The notes under the pieces are model-generated. The model was given only the letters and a program-made list of their open reading frames with translations. It was not told the DNA's origin and did no database searches. From Adiantum capillus-veneris (lineage: Eukaryota; Streptophyta; Polypodiopsida; Polypodiales; Pteridaceae), in the NCBI GenBank assembly GCA_014529385.2, contig CM043944.1:171431240-171495239 (forward strand): a DNA stretch of 64,000 bases. Direction: 5' to 3'. The translations under genes and the position numbers were made by a program. Shown piece by piece: positions 34,931 through 46,489 of this stretch (position 1 is its first letter; each line of letters begins with the position of its first letter).

Positions 34931-34944
34931 CCGTGGGGACACCA
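34931..34944 (-). promoter_or_regulatory. primer-binding site of the 30-36 kb element
   Basis: TGGTGTCCCCACGG on the minus strand lies three bases inside the 5' LTR end (CCGCCTCA). The TGG start is what a tRNA CCA tail requires. The primer tRNA was not identified. Confidence 0.6.
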
Positions 34945-34947
34945 ATT

Positions 34948-35119
34948 TGAGGCGGTCCGGGGCGGGCAACAAGAAGAGTGGCCTCTAAGCACCCTTCTCG
35001 GCTCCCGTGCTGCTCAATTGGATTGGGGTTGGAAAAAAACAACAAACACACACACAAACCCGCAACCTAACCCTACATAAATTTGGGGCACCACCTAGTT
35101 TTGGATGCGAACTAGGACG

Positions 35120-35171
<52 letters not shown>

Positions 35172-36662
35172 AGAGAGAGATAGTGCTCGGGCTGCTTTGA
35201 AATGTATCGGCAGTGATCAAGCAAACACGAATATATTTGTAAGAAAGAGAGAGAAGGGGGAAGGGGGTGCTTGTTGCACAAATACCTTCTTACAAATCTG
35301 TCATGACCAACCAAAGTGAGATTAGTATTTGTTCAACATAGCTTGAGTAAATTACACCGCAACACACAAGAAAAGACACCCCAATCACTATCTTAAGGCC
35401 AAGGGAGTCCTCTCCATCCTGTCGCCCTCTTATAGCATGTGGGATTTATGGCTAAATTGAGAATAACACTAGAGACAAGCTATCAAGAACTTAAATAAAA
35501 TGCCAAGACACTTATACATCATTGTTGTCCATGACATCATGTTGGAAGAGAGAAAAATTATCCATGCTTAATCCAAATCCACCCTCCTTGATTCAACAAA
35601 TGTTGGGCTTACACTAGTAGGAGAAATGATAGGCTTCCTACTTTCAATCAAATGATCACTCTCTCTTACAATGGCATAGAGCTCCTTTGCTAATCACTCC
35701 TAATACAACACATACATGTGCATAAGCCAATGAGATTCCACTCAAGAGCTCCTTCTCAAGAGATTGAGCTTGGCTTCTCAAGCTATAGCAACGTGCTCTT
35801 GCTTATGGCTTCTCTCCTTTTGTGCTAGCTACACCTCCTTTTATAGAAATTTTGAGGGCTAGGGTTACTCCTCTAACCATGGTTGGGTTAGATTTTCAGC
35901 ACTTTGTTTAATTTTTTTTGCTTGGAATTATCAAGAAGCTGAAAGGGATAGATGAAGAAAAGAGAGAGGAGAGAAATGGAGGTGATAGGACTTTTCATAG
36001 TGGGTTAGTGTTAGTAGATTAGTAGAGTTAGTATTTTTATTTATTTACAAATGAAATTGGATATTCACAATGGGAGTGCCAAGTAGGATACAAATAAGAA
36101 AGAAAAATGCATAAGAGGTAAGAAAACATGGATTTCTTACAATGTTGACGCTCCAAGTGTCTTGAGTAGGGCCAATCTTGATGCTTGTTGACTGTCCACT
36201 AGCTTTGACGATACATTTTTTATCCACTCTTGGTCTTCCTTGGGAGCCAAGGTAATTGAAGATGAGTAATCAATCACCATGATGCTGTTCTTCCAGAGAA
36301 GAGACTGAATTTTGTGGTTTGTTTTATTATAGATATGGGTAATTTTGAGGAGAAAAAATGAGCCTAGGTGGTCAATTTTGGAATGGAAGTGTGTGTAGGA
36401 GGCATGAGTTCACCATGGTTTCTCTTAATCTTCAAGGTTGAGGAGAAGGTGAGTAGGGTGCAGAGAGGAGAGGTGGGATTAAAGATGAGTGGAGAAGTGT
36501 GTGTGAAAGAGGAAAATGATAAAGAGGAAGAGGGAGTGTGGCTGCATGGCATGGGCAAACTTGGGTCCACAAATAAAATCATAGCTCACAGCTCGTAGCT
36601 CAAAAAATAAAAATAAAAATTGAGGTAAAAATTCAGCTCACGTGCTACAATTCGTGTCTTTA
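34948..36662 (-). repeat. 5' LTR (minus orientation) of the 30-36 kb element
   Basis: It aligns with 30305-32066 over its length. The TATA-like box of the partner is changed here (CTATGAAAAG at about 35992-36001 on the minus strand), and the GA tract is 49 bp. Confidence 0.88.
35121..35169. repeat. (GA)n microsatellite in 5' LTR
   Basis: This is the homologue of the 106-bp tract at 30482-30587, at about half its length. Confidence 0.97.
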
Positions 36663-37564
36663 TTCCCTTTTCAGAGTTGGAGAGCAAGTGGTCTTTAAAA
36701 ATTCAGCGAAATCGACTGTCTTCTTCTACTGCACAAAGTCCTTGTGGGGTCCTTCTTTGGATGATTCTTTTGAATGCCTCCAAGAGTGAGTCCTCCATAG
36801 TGCATGCATGCATGCCACATATCCTTGACCTTATTTTGTGGGTCTATAATTGAAGATATTGTTGAGCTCATGATATAAGTGAATAATACACTAAGAAAAT
36901 CAAATATTTAGGGGTCCAAAAAATATGTACATGTCAAAATATAAATAATATAGGTGGAAAAATATAAAGGGGTTAACTTTAAAAGTAGATCTCTCTCATT
37001 ATGAGGCTACCATAAAAGATGAATATTTTTGGTGTACTAATTTATGAGAGTAAAAGAGAACAGATGTAGGAAGGGAAAAATCACAATAGTGAAAAAATAT
37101 ACACACAAATAAAACTAGTTTTTTTGGATTTTTGTTGGGGTGGAGTTACACAAAAAATAAGAGAAGCTTGCATGAAAATATTTCTATATGAAATAAAGAG
37201 TATACAAAATGATAAGAAAAATTGTGGTAATGGTGAGTCAATGTACATAGCATACATACGCAAATAACACACACCTAGGTAGAAATATTTAAATAAATAC
37301 CAAAATAATCATGAAAAATCCTTATATTTAGGCCAATGAAATATTTACACACAAAGAGGCGATAATATAATTTTTTTTTTCCCTTTTTTGGCTCAACTAG
37401 CCCAGTGACTAGCTAATTGAGGGTTTTTTAAGGAGATATGGAAAAAGCCTCCTAACTCACACACAGCTATGTACAGTGAAAGGGTGAGGATAACCACAGT
37501 GTTCGAGTGATTTGAAAGGGTGAGGTAGCTCACTATGGCAATTTTGAATAGCCGAAAAATGGCT
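36663..37564. other. A/T-rich sequence without recognised features
   Basis: Many A-rich runs but no coding motif or repeat pair were recognised. It does not continue the protease relic that lies on the other side of the LTR element (before 30305). Confidence 0.35.
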
Positions 37565-39002
37565 ATTTATACTACAAACTATAATGATGACCGTTATGAG
37601 GATGAAGAAGCGGTTAAGCAGAGATTTGCATTAAATGCTAAAAAATATTCATGATTTTTGCATAATGGTTATCACATGCAAATTGATAATTCTTCAAAAA
37701 TATTATCTACCTCGGAGAGTGGAGTAAATTATGCCCGACATATAGGAATGGGTCAGTATGAGGTGCATTACTCTTCAGAGAATGACATTGATAAAGATAT
37801 TACCTGTTGGTTATCTACATCTGAGGAATGTCTGGCAAAATGTTTCAATATGACAATAGAGGAAGAATTAACCATGTATAATCAATCTGATCTTGTTAAA
37901 AAATTGAGATCTAAGGTTGAATCTTTACAAAACCAATTAAGTGCTGAACATGAAATAGCAAAAGTATCACCGATACATACAATGAAGAAAATAACTATAT
38001 TATAATTAGAGAAGGGAGAAGCTCTATTGAAAGCTAAATATTTTAGAGAGTCAGAAATGTCAGCAAATCGCTTTTTATTCAATATGACATGCTTCAGTTA
38101 AAAGAACAAATATGACAAATTTGTATGACTTTAGAAGAAGAACATAGATCTCATGCTGAGGAGTGGAGACTATGAGTGAATGTATTAGAGTGATGAAAGA
38201 GGAGATTCAGGGGTATAAGCAGCTTAGGACAAGATGCCATGTTCTTTGAAATGATGAAAGATTTCCTGAGAGTGAGGCTATAGTTTCCAAAGCTAATGAT
38301 CAATCTACTCACAATGTTAGTAAATCTATCACTAACCAAATAGATACTTCTATTAAAAGTCCATGTTAATTAGGAGATATGGAAAAAGAGGAAATAAAGC
38401 TATTGGATGATAGCATAGCTACATTGGTACATATTGAGAAAAGACAAGCTTTATTAGAAGCACGTCTTGATAATGAGCATTCACGAGTATGTGAGCAAAT
38501 TAATTATTTTGATGCTCTATTACCTTGTGAGTTGAGTAGTGAGTATTATAGGGAGGAAATTGAAACTGGAAAGAATGATGACCAGCAAATTGGTATTATT
38601 CCATTATTGGAATCGCAACTTGAGGATTCATTTAATTGTGAATATGAGGTGGAGCTTAATGTTTGTATGGTGGCTATTGAGGAATGGGATGATAGTAATA
38701 AGGAAACTACCATTGTTCCATACTCTTTTGCATTCAAGAGTAGTGTGAGTTTAGAAGAAGAGGTGAATCAGAATCATGATTGTGTGGAGAATAGGTATGA
38801 TGTATTAGAAAAAGTAAGATATAAGGAAGAACCGCATCCTTCAATACGTGCTATGCCACAATGGCATTCTCCTTTTGTGTCATCAAGACGTGAGGAGACT
38901 ATTCAATGGGAGGTATCTGAAGGAAAATTTTTAAATGTGGGAAGTCAATTGAAGGGGACAATGCTACATAAACTTAAAAAAGGTGTCCTTGTTCACACAT
39001 AA
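37565..39002 (+). pseudogene. unrecognised broken coding region, coiled-coil-like
   Basis: Coding-like sequence can be followed over about 1.4 kb with stops and shifts. It begins NDDRYEDEEAVKQRFALNAK, continues as an open frame 37658-38005 (including EECLAKCFNMTIEEELTM and LRSKVESLQNQLSAEHEI), passes through several stops, and ends in a clean 207-codon frame from 38379. The last part reads VHIEKRQALLEARLDNEHSR, then an acidic middle and a basic end (LKGTMLHKLKKGVLVHT). Glutamate- and lysine-rich heptad patterns suggest coiled coils. I do not recognise the family. It could be an extra open frame of a retroelement or a decayed host gene. Confidence 0.4.
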
Positions 39003-39092
39003 GCATATACATAGCCACAAAGCATTTCGGATACGACTCCCCTAATTTCATCAGAAAACATTTTAGCATCCAACCACTATTTGCAAAAAGGT

Positions 39093-39094
<2 letters not shown>

Positions 39095-39141
<47 letters not shown>
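39095..39141. repeat. (CT)n microsatellite
   Basis: An uninterrupted tract of about 47 bp in the spacer after the unknown coding region. Confidence 0.96.
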
Positions 39142-39143
<2 letters not shown>

Positions 39144-39559
39144 CAACACCCTTTGGTAAGAGGTCCATTAAGACTTTCTTTTACTCTTCATACCCCTGCC
39201 CATAAAACTACTTATGTTGCAAACCTTGCCGATCTTGCCACTAATCCCCCCCCCCTCTTTTAGATCCACGCTCTCCCCCAAAGAATCTTTTTCCTTTCTC
39301 CACCCACTCCCCCCCCCCCAATAGAAAAACTTTCATGTAACAAGTCTCCTTATTTTTTATTTTCCCCCTTTTTTTGATACTCTTTTCGCAAAAAAAGTTA
39401 CCCCTTACTTTTTACCCTTGGAAATCACCACACACCCCTCTTCCATTAGTTAGGTTGGTAACATCCTAACTAACACCTTCAAGTACATTCTCCTTTAAAT
39501 TAAAACCCCTCCCCCCCCCCCCCCCCGCCCCCCCCCCCCCCCTCTCTTTCTTTCCTCTC

Positions 39560-39594
<35 letters not shown>

Positions 39595-39848
39595 TTCTTG
39601 CTTCTCTCTTTGTGTGAATATGTCCTATCTATGGAGGGAGAGAGTGAAGATGAAGAGGAGGATGGCATTCTTATGTATCTTTTGTGTGTGCATGGCTATG
39701 GCCGTTCTTGAGAGAAGAGAGAGAAGGTGCGTGACTATGTATATGTACCGTTTCTTGAGGGTTTGAGAGGGAGCATTCTTGCAATTTTGTGACTATGGAG
39801 AACTCTTATGCATAGATTTTGCATGCTTGAGCCCGGTCTTGTGCTTCT
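39142..39848. repeat. C-rich low-complexity region with poly-C and CT tract
   Basis: This pyrimidine-rich stretch has C runs near 39247 and 39310, a run of 31 C with one G at 39511-39542, and a CT tract at about 39562-39590. No coding content was seen. Confidence 0.85.
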
Positions 39849-40671
39849 TTGTGTGCTTGGAAGGCAGTTTTTCAACAAGCTACCCAACAAGGACAAACAA
39901 AGCAGCGGATGATTTCAGTCAAGCTACTTGTAGCACAAGGATTTTATGAAGGTAACACTCAAATCTGGTTACCAAAAACAGCCGTTAAACCTGGAACAAC
40001 GAAGATCAATAAAGGAATGAGGGCTCCACCCAAAAGAAAGCAAAGACAACTAAAAGCCAAAAAAAGCCAATCACAACTGAGGGTGCTACAATTTTGAGAT
40101 GGATACGTCGTCTTCACCTACAAAATCAAATCGAAGCCTAGTGTTCATCAAGTCATCAAGCAAAAGAAGAAAATGCAAAAGGCGGTCACACACAAACCAA
40201 AGACAAGGTGGGTTCCAAAATCGCTAGTGGGAACTCAATCACAAAAAGCCCACACGTATCGACAATCGCTTCACATGGGAAATAACGCAAAGGCTACATC
40301 AGTCCCTACAAGAGCTGAAAGACTTGTTTCACAAAGCAGTCTCAACATACAATAAGCAAGTCAAGAGGAGCCAAAATATGCCAAGCTACTCGACAAAATG
40401 GTGGCATCCAAAGACCAACAAAATGGAAGAGGTCTAAATTTCCAGAACTTATGGAATTGGGTTTTTGGCCTTGAACAGGTATGTCCAAGTTTCCATTAAA
40501 TATACATGGCATAATAGTGAGAGTCAAGCAGCTGAGCCACTAAATGAGCGAGACGTTAGTCCCAAAGCTTTATGTAATATTTTATGTGGTCTAAGAATCT
40601 TAGCTATTCTAGGTACTTCTCAAGCTGGAAGAGTTGATCATAATTACCTTATGTCGCTCATGCTGATATAG
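39849..40671 (+). pseudogene. weak coding relic, possibly retroelement
   Basis: The frame at 39849-40097 has QIWLPKTAVKPGTTK and a basic tail. The one at 40173-40355 contains KTRWVPKSLVGTQ. Lysine-rich sequence with W-x-P-K blocks occurs in the region between gag and integrase of some Ty1-copia elements, so a copia origin is possible. No catalytic or zinc motif is visible, and the case rests on composition and on the polypurine tract and LTR-like end that follow. Confidence 0.25.
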
Positions 40672-41771
40672 GTGAGCATAAGAGTCAAAGTCTATGTAAA
40701 TTATGTATGGTAAAGTGAAGAAGGAAGTCCAAAAGGCACTCACGCACTAAGCACAGTGAGGTATGAGTGGAGAAGCTTCTACATCAAAAACCCTTCTTGG
40801 AAACATGGAAGCTATTGAGACATCCTTTGATGTCACATGTGCTACATTTGTTCCTTGCAGCACCCATCAGCTTACAATGCACGCTTTTGTTTGATAAATA
40901 ATTCATATGCATATAGAGTGTCCCATAATTGACACTTCCATTAGGAACTCTTCCTTTGTTTCTCCCAAGTACTCACCTTGTATGACATGTACTTCAAGTC
41001 CAAATTCTCAACTCCAATAAGAGCGTATACCAACGGCAGGTTTTCCCACCGGGTTTTTTCCCTTTGGTCATCCAAGTTTTAGACCCTAATCTAGAGAGCC
41101 CTCATTATCATCTTCTTGTATATATTCCTTCTACAACAACAATAAGGAAATGGCTGCCCAAATCAATCATCAATGACTGGGAGAACGAGTTGCAGATCCC
41201 AACATAATTATCAAGAGCATCTCTTATCTTCAAGGGTGACAACAAAGCTCGATAAAAAAAATGGGACAAAAACAAAGCTTCATCAAATAGGGAAAGCTGA
41301 AGAATGGCATACAAAGCCAAACGATAGCCAATAGCAACTTTAGTAAGTGACCTATCCACAACAACCATACGTAGCTCACATAGTGTTTCAACGTTGGTAA
41401 TCTATTTTAGACAACTCACATTGTAGTGGAACTTGAAAGCAAATGCATCATAAAGTCAACAGCCCACGAAGCTCAATTCCAACAAAACCAGGCAACATCA
41501 AAAGCAATCTTCACGGCCAAAAATGGCAACAAAAAGAAAAATGAGCAAAGGGATGTAGAATTGTCTCGGCAATTGAAGAAAAAACACACGCATCAATAAG
41601 AACACATCATATATGAATCACTCAAAAAAGGGGGGAGCGCCATCAATGACGGGTCAACAACAAAGAACTTCTCAACCTAAAGACCAACCTTCTAGACAAA
41701 GCTGAAGACAACCCTAGGACAAGACTGCACATGGTCGTGTCAAGGGATGACACAAGCTAGGAAGGGGGGGA
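40672..41771. other. unassigned sequence ending in a polypurine tract
   Basis: No domain is readable. The last bases before 41772 are AGGAAGGGGGGGA, a good polypurine tract. Confidence 0.4.
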
Positions 41772-42196
41772 TGCTAGTGGATTGATGTCCACCTGGCCGG
41801 ACATGTAGCCGGACACACATTTGTACTTTATTATTTTTCCAAGCTAATGTAGTGATACTCTGTGTAAATCCTGATTCGAGAGTAGCATGTCAATTTCTTG
41901 AGTTGTAATCATGTCATGATAATTGTAAAGGTCCATGTGAGCCAGCTACTGGCCATTTAGAAAGCCCTAGGTATAAATGTCAATAACCTTAATGTGAAAG
42001 AAAGCTTATCTTTGGGAGAAGTAAGAGCTCTACTGTACGTATGCTCAAGCTAAGAAGCTACTCAAACTTCTTATCAAATTTTCTAACGATTGGTTAATCT
42101 CTTTTCAATTCTAAAACTTGCATTGTGTTCCTCTCTCTTTGCTCTTTCATTCAAGTATAAGCATTGTCAGTTTTGCTGTGGTTCATGACTATGCAT
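41772..42196 (+). repeat. putative LTR following a polypurine tract
   Basis: The sequence begins TGCTAGTGGATTG right after the purine tract and runs to ATGCA (42192-42195) next to LTR A. A start in TG and end in CA, plus a TATA-like TATAAATG near 41973, fit an LTR. No second copy exists in the window to confirm it, and the right boundary is a guess. Confidence 0.4.
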
Positions 42197-43074
42197 TGTT
42201 GGGGACATTTTTGAAACCCCATTTTTTGTAAATTTGTATAAATAAACATGACGCTTGATGTCACAAGGGTGTGTGGGATTTCATTTTGTGCGTTTTTTAA
42301 CATGATTTAGAAAGAACATGTACATCCAGGGCAAGTCGCTTGTGGAGTGCCAATCGAGCTACTGTAAGTGCTCGTAGGAGATTTTTTTGAAGTGGAACTT
42401 GTTTATACTTGTATATAACTAAACTCATGTAAAAACTTAAAAAATTTCAGCCAGAATCCAAAAATTTGCAGGTTTTAGCTCGTTGTGTCTCCTTGATGGT
42501 TTTTGATGCAGTTTTTTGCTTTGCCTTGTCTTCTCTACATGTAGTCGTAGCTGCACAGCTCTCTATTTGCGTCATTTTTTCATGTAGCGGCGTGTAGATT
42601 CAATTTTGATCATCTTCAAATTTCTCACTATTCATTTTTCAAGCTTCCTTCCAAACTTCAAAGTGCCCCCATTGGACTTGTGCTCTTCAAGTTATGACTA
42701 GTTCTTTGGAGGGTTATGGCTATGGTAGCCTAGTGGCAAATTGTGTGCAGACAGATTGGGAGGGCATGTATCTATGACTTGTGGAATTGATATTGAAGTT
42801 GTGGGATTATAATATTCAATTGCTAAAGGGAAGGCCCTTGTCTTCATATGATTTGGTTGGGGTGTGCTAGAAATCCGTGCTTTGACAGGGTTTTTCTCCT
42901 ATTTGCTGTGGTCCTTTGGGTTGGCATGTGCTGGTAAATTCCCAAGGGAGCATAGGCCTTTTGGTTTGGGTTTACTAAGAGTTGTTGGGGTATAATTTTT
43001 GGTGCTTAAGTTGAAGTTTTAACTCTCTTGGGCTATATAGCTATAGGGTGTCCCATTTTTTCTTTTTCCTAATA
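42197..43074 (+). repeat. LTR A (878 bp), left LTR of a gag-only element
   Basis: It starts TGTTGGGGACA and ends TTCCTAATA. It aligns with LTR B and LTR C. A primer-binding site follows at 43081-43098. The inner end has a TATATAG-type box near 43034. Confidence 0.88.
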
Positions 43075-43080
43075 GTGTTT

Positions 43081-43098
43081 TGGTGCCCGCCACCGAGG
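43081..43098 (+). promoter_or_regulatory. primer-binding site after LTR A
   Basis: TGGTGCCCGCCACCGAGG follows LTR A with a GTGTTT spacer. The identical 18 bases follow LTR C at 46451-46468, supporting the assignment. Confidence 0.7.
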
Positions 43099-43116
43099 AT
43101 CTTCTTCAAGTGACCT

Positions 43117-43740
43117 TCAATTGACATCTTTGATGGCTATATGATGACAAAGTTTCCAAGGTTTTATGGTCATATAGGTGAGGATGCTTATGCACTCATG
43201 GAGAAGATGGAGTTTGCTTATTTGATTGCAAATAAGGAAGATCCAACACTTATGCTGAATATTTTGTTCTTTTGCTTGAAGGAAGATGCAAGGACATGGT
43301 ATGATGCGTATGAATCTTGGTTGAAATTGTCTCAACCTTCCCAAGTGATGACTTATAATGAGGTCAAGAAATCTTTCCTTGAGAGGTTTAGGAAGGTAGA
43401 GGACCCAACCGATGTACGACACTCCATTGAAGGGTTTGTGCAGGGTGATGGTCAAAGTGTAGATGCCTTTGTGGAGAAGATGGTATGCTTCTTTGGGTAG
43501 TGATGTTCCTCCTCTTATGCTTAAGAAGAGCGTGTTCATGCAAATTTTGAGGGATGATTTGAGGTTGAAGGTTGAGCTTAAAAGGCCAAATACATTTTAG
43601 GATGCAGCTAAGGTTGGCAGCTAAGGTTGCAAAGCATAAGGAATGGAAGCTAGAGAGATTGAGAGAGCTTGGATTGCAAGGTAATGTGGAGCCCAAGGTT
43701 TGTCTATGCATTGATGTAACTACTCAGAGTGCCTCAATGT
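43117..43740 (+). pseudogene. Ty3-type gag of element A-B (broken)
   Basis: An open frame from about 43117 reads KFPRFYGHIGEDAYALMEKM, FFCLKEDARTWYDAYESW and TYNEVKKSFLERFRKVEDP, the normal order of Retrotrans_gag blocks, and continues SIEGFVQGDGQSVDAFVEKM. It is interrupted by a frameshift near 43490 and continues in another frame as LKKSVFMQILRDDLRLKVEL, and then breaks up. The zinc knuckle expected downstream is not seen. Confidence 0.8.
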
Positions 43741-43744
43741 AATA

Positions 43745-44654
43745 TTGTATCATGTTGGTTCTCTTTGCAAAGAGAAGAAATTATATAATGAGGAGAAAGA
43801 CGCTGAGATGAATGTTCACATCATGCCATCCTTTTTGTTTATGCCACTCAATGGTGTTTCACATGCGAAAGATGATGTTTCTACCAATGTGAAAGTTAAT
43901 GAGAAGGAAAAGGATGCAATTACTGAAGTCTCAAAGAATGTTTATGATGAGAAACAAGTTGTGGATGCCGTTGGTGATGTGTCCAATGAGAAAGATGAGC
44001 ATGTGGGTGGTGTGAAAGTGGATGTTGGTATCCCTCTCCTATATGTGAAGTAGTTGAGAATGATTTGTAAGTCAATGAGGATAGTTATATGGAAGTGAAT
44101 GAAGAGCTCTCTCAAATGCATGCTATCGTTTGGTCTTTTCCAATAAATGATGATGCTGTTGAGCATGTTGTGGACCTTGCTAATGAGGAGATTTTTCCAT
44201 GAGGACTCTTGTATTGCATTTGTAATGATGTTGTATGTGGCCATCCCTTGATCGATAAGGAGAATTTGGAGATTTTTTAAGGATGTGGAAATGTGAAGAA
44301 GATGCCTTACCTATCAAACATGGTGTGGTTGAATGGGATGAATGGTTAATGAAGAGTGGGGATAATGAGATGGATATGCATGAGAATATGCAAATGGATG
44401 AGGTAAAAATTGAAGACCTTTTGTATAAAATGTTAAAGGCTTCTTTGCATGCTACAATAATTAAAGGGTTTGTGTATGTGGTATCACTTGAGAGTACTTT
44501 ATGCTTAACGAGGATTTGGACTATACATATGGTTTTTGCTTTGATATCGGGAGTGGGAGAATTGACATGGTTGGTGTCTCTTCATGCAATTTTTGTTCAT
44601 GTTATATGGCCTTTTGATCCAGATGGACATGAAGTCTTTCGCTACTACTACTAA
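43745..44654 (+). pseudogene. element A-B interior, two unassigned open frames
   Basis: Frames at 43745-44053 (valine-, lysine- and aspartate-rich) and 44283-44654 (acidic, then hydrophobic, ending WPFDPDGHEVFRYYY) follow gag. Neither shows a protease, polymerase or integrase motif. They may be what remains after internal deletion of pol. Confidence 0.4.
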
Positions 44655-44692
44655 GCATGTATGCTCTAGCAGACTGGGGGTTTGTAAAACTA

Positions 44693-45564
44693 TGTTGGGT
44701 GTATTTTTGAAACCCCATTTTTTGTAAATTTTTACAAATGGACATGATGCCTGATGTCAAAAGGGCATGTGGAATTTCTTTTTATGGGTTTTTTTATCAT
44801 GCTTTAGAAAGCACATGTACATGCAAGGCAAGATGCTAGTGTAGCGCCAATTGTCGAGCTACTATAAGTATACGTAAGTGAGTTTTTTGAAGTGAGACTT
44901 GTATATAACTAAAACTCATGTAAAAACTTAAAAAAGTTCAGCCAAAATCCAAAAACTTGCAGGTTTTATCTTGTTGTGCCTCCTTGGTGTTTTTTGATGC
45001 AGTTTTTTGCCTTGCCTTGCCTGCTCTACGTGTACTCGTGTCAGGACAGCTCTCTGTTCACATCAATTTTGCATGTAGAGGTGTGTAGATTCAATTTGGG
45101 TCATCTTTAGATTTCTCGCCAGTCATTTTTCAAGATTCATTTCAAGCTTAAAGTACTCCAATTGGAGTTGTGCTCTTCAAGTTACGACTAGTTCTCTGCA
45201 GGGTTATGGCTATGGCAGCCTAGAGGCAAATTATGTGTAGCTAGATTGGGAGGGCATGTATCTATAAATTGTGGAATTGATGTTGAAGTTGTGGGTTTAT
45301 GATATTCAATTGTGAAAGGGAATACCCTTATCTTCATATGCATTGGTCTGGGTGTACTGGAAATCCGTGCTTTGACATGCTTTTTCTCATATGTGCTATG
45401 GTCCTTTGGGTGGGCATGTGCTGGTAAATTCCCAAGGGAGCATAGGCCTTTTGGTTGTGGTTTACTAAGATTTTTTGGGGTATAATTTTTGGTGCTTAAG
45501 TTGAAGTTTGAATGCTCTTGGGCTATATAGCTATAGGGTGTCCCATTTTTTCTTTTGCCTAACA
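44693..45564 (+). repeat. LTR B (872 bp)
   Basis: It starts TGTTGGGTGTA and ends GCCTAACA. It is the right LTR of element A-B by position, but is followed by GTGT, the same bases that begin the interior after LTR A, before LTR C starts. Confidence 0.85.
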
Positions 45565-45568
45565 GTGT

Positions 45569-46444
45569 TGTTGGGTGCATTTTTGACACCCCGTTTTTTG
45601 TAAATTTGTACATACGAACATGAATCCCGATGTCAAAAGGATGTGTGGCCTTTATTTTTGTGGGATTTTTATCTTGCTTTAGCAAGCACATGGACATGCA
45701 GGGCAAGTCACTAGTATAAGCAGCTGTCGGGCTACTGTAAGTGCCCGTGAGTTAGTTTTTTGAAATGAGACTTGTATATAGCTAAAACTTATGTAAAATT
45801 TTTAAAAGAAGTTCACTCAAACTTCAAAATTTTGCAAGTTTTAGCTCGTTGTGCCTCCTTGATGGTTTTTGATGCAGTTTTTTTGCCTCGCCTTGCCTAC
45901 TCTAGGTGTACTCGTGTCAGGACAGCTCTTTGTTCGCATCAATTTTACATGTAGCGATGTGTAGATTCAATTTTGGTCATCTTCAGATTTATCACCAGTC
46001 ATTTTTCAAGATTTATCTCAATATTTAAAGTGCCCCTATTGGAGTTGTGCTCTTTAAGTTACAACTTGTTGTCTCTGCAGGGTTATGGCTATGGCAGCCT
46101 AGTGGCAACTTGTGTGCAGATAGATTGGGAGGGCATGTATCTATGAATTGTGGAATCGATGTTGAATTTGTGGGTTTGTGATGTTCAATTGTGAAAGGGA
46201 AGGCCCTTGTCTTCATATGCATTGGTCGGAGTGTGTTGAAAATCCATGCTTTGACATGGTTTTTTTCTTATGTGCTATGGTCCTTTGGGTGGGCGCATGC
46301 TGGTAAATTCCTAAGGGAGCATAGACCTTTTGGTTGGGGTTTACTAAGATTTTTTAGGGTATACTTTTTAGTGCTTAGGTTGAATTTTAAACGCTCTTGG
46401 GCTATGTAGCTATAGAGGTGTCCCACTTTTTCTTTTGCCCAACA
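45569..46444 (+). repeat. LTR C (876 bp)
   Basis: It starts TGTTGGGTGC and ends GCCCAACA, a perfect inverted 8-bp terminus (TGTTGGGT against GCCCAACA differs only at the last base). It is followed by ATGTTT and the primer site at 46451-46468. It lies 4 bp after LTR B and is clearly diverged from it in the first 80 bp. Confidence 0.88.
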
Positions 46445-46450
46445 ATGTTT

Positions 46451-46468
46451 TGGTGCCCGCCACCGAGG
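46451..46468 (+). promoter_or_regulatory. primer-binding site after LTR C
   Basis: TGGTGCCCGCCACCGAGG, identical to the site after LTR A. Confidence 0.7.
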
Positions 46469-46489
46469 AATCGCTTCAAGCTACCTTCA

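Larger units (their letters stand above)
42197..45564 (+). mobile_element. non-autonomous LTR element A-B (about 3.37 kb)
   Basis: LTR A (42197-43074) and LTR B (44693-45564) enclose a 1.6-kb interior with a broken gag and no protease or polymerase. The primer site is at 43081-43098, and a purine-rich GACTGGGGG tract lies just before LTR B. The outer flanks TGCAT (42192-42196) and GTGTT do not match as a target duplication, and LTR B is followed after 4 bp by LTR C. Confidence 0.75.
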
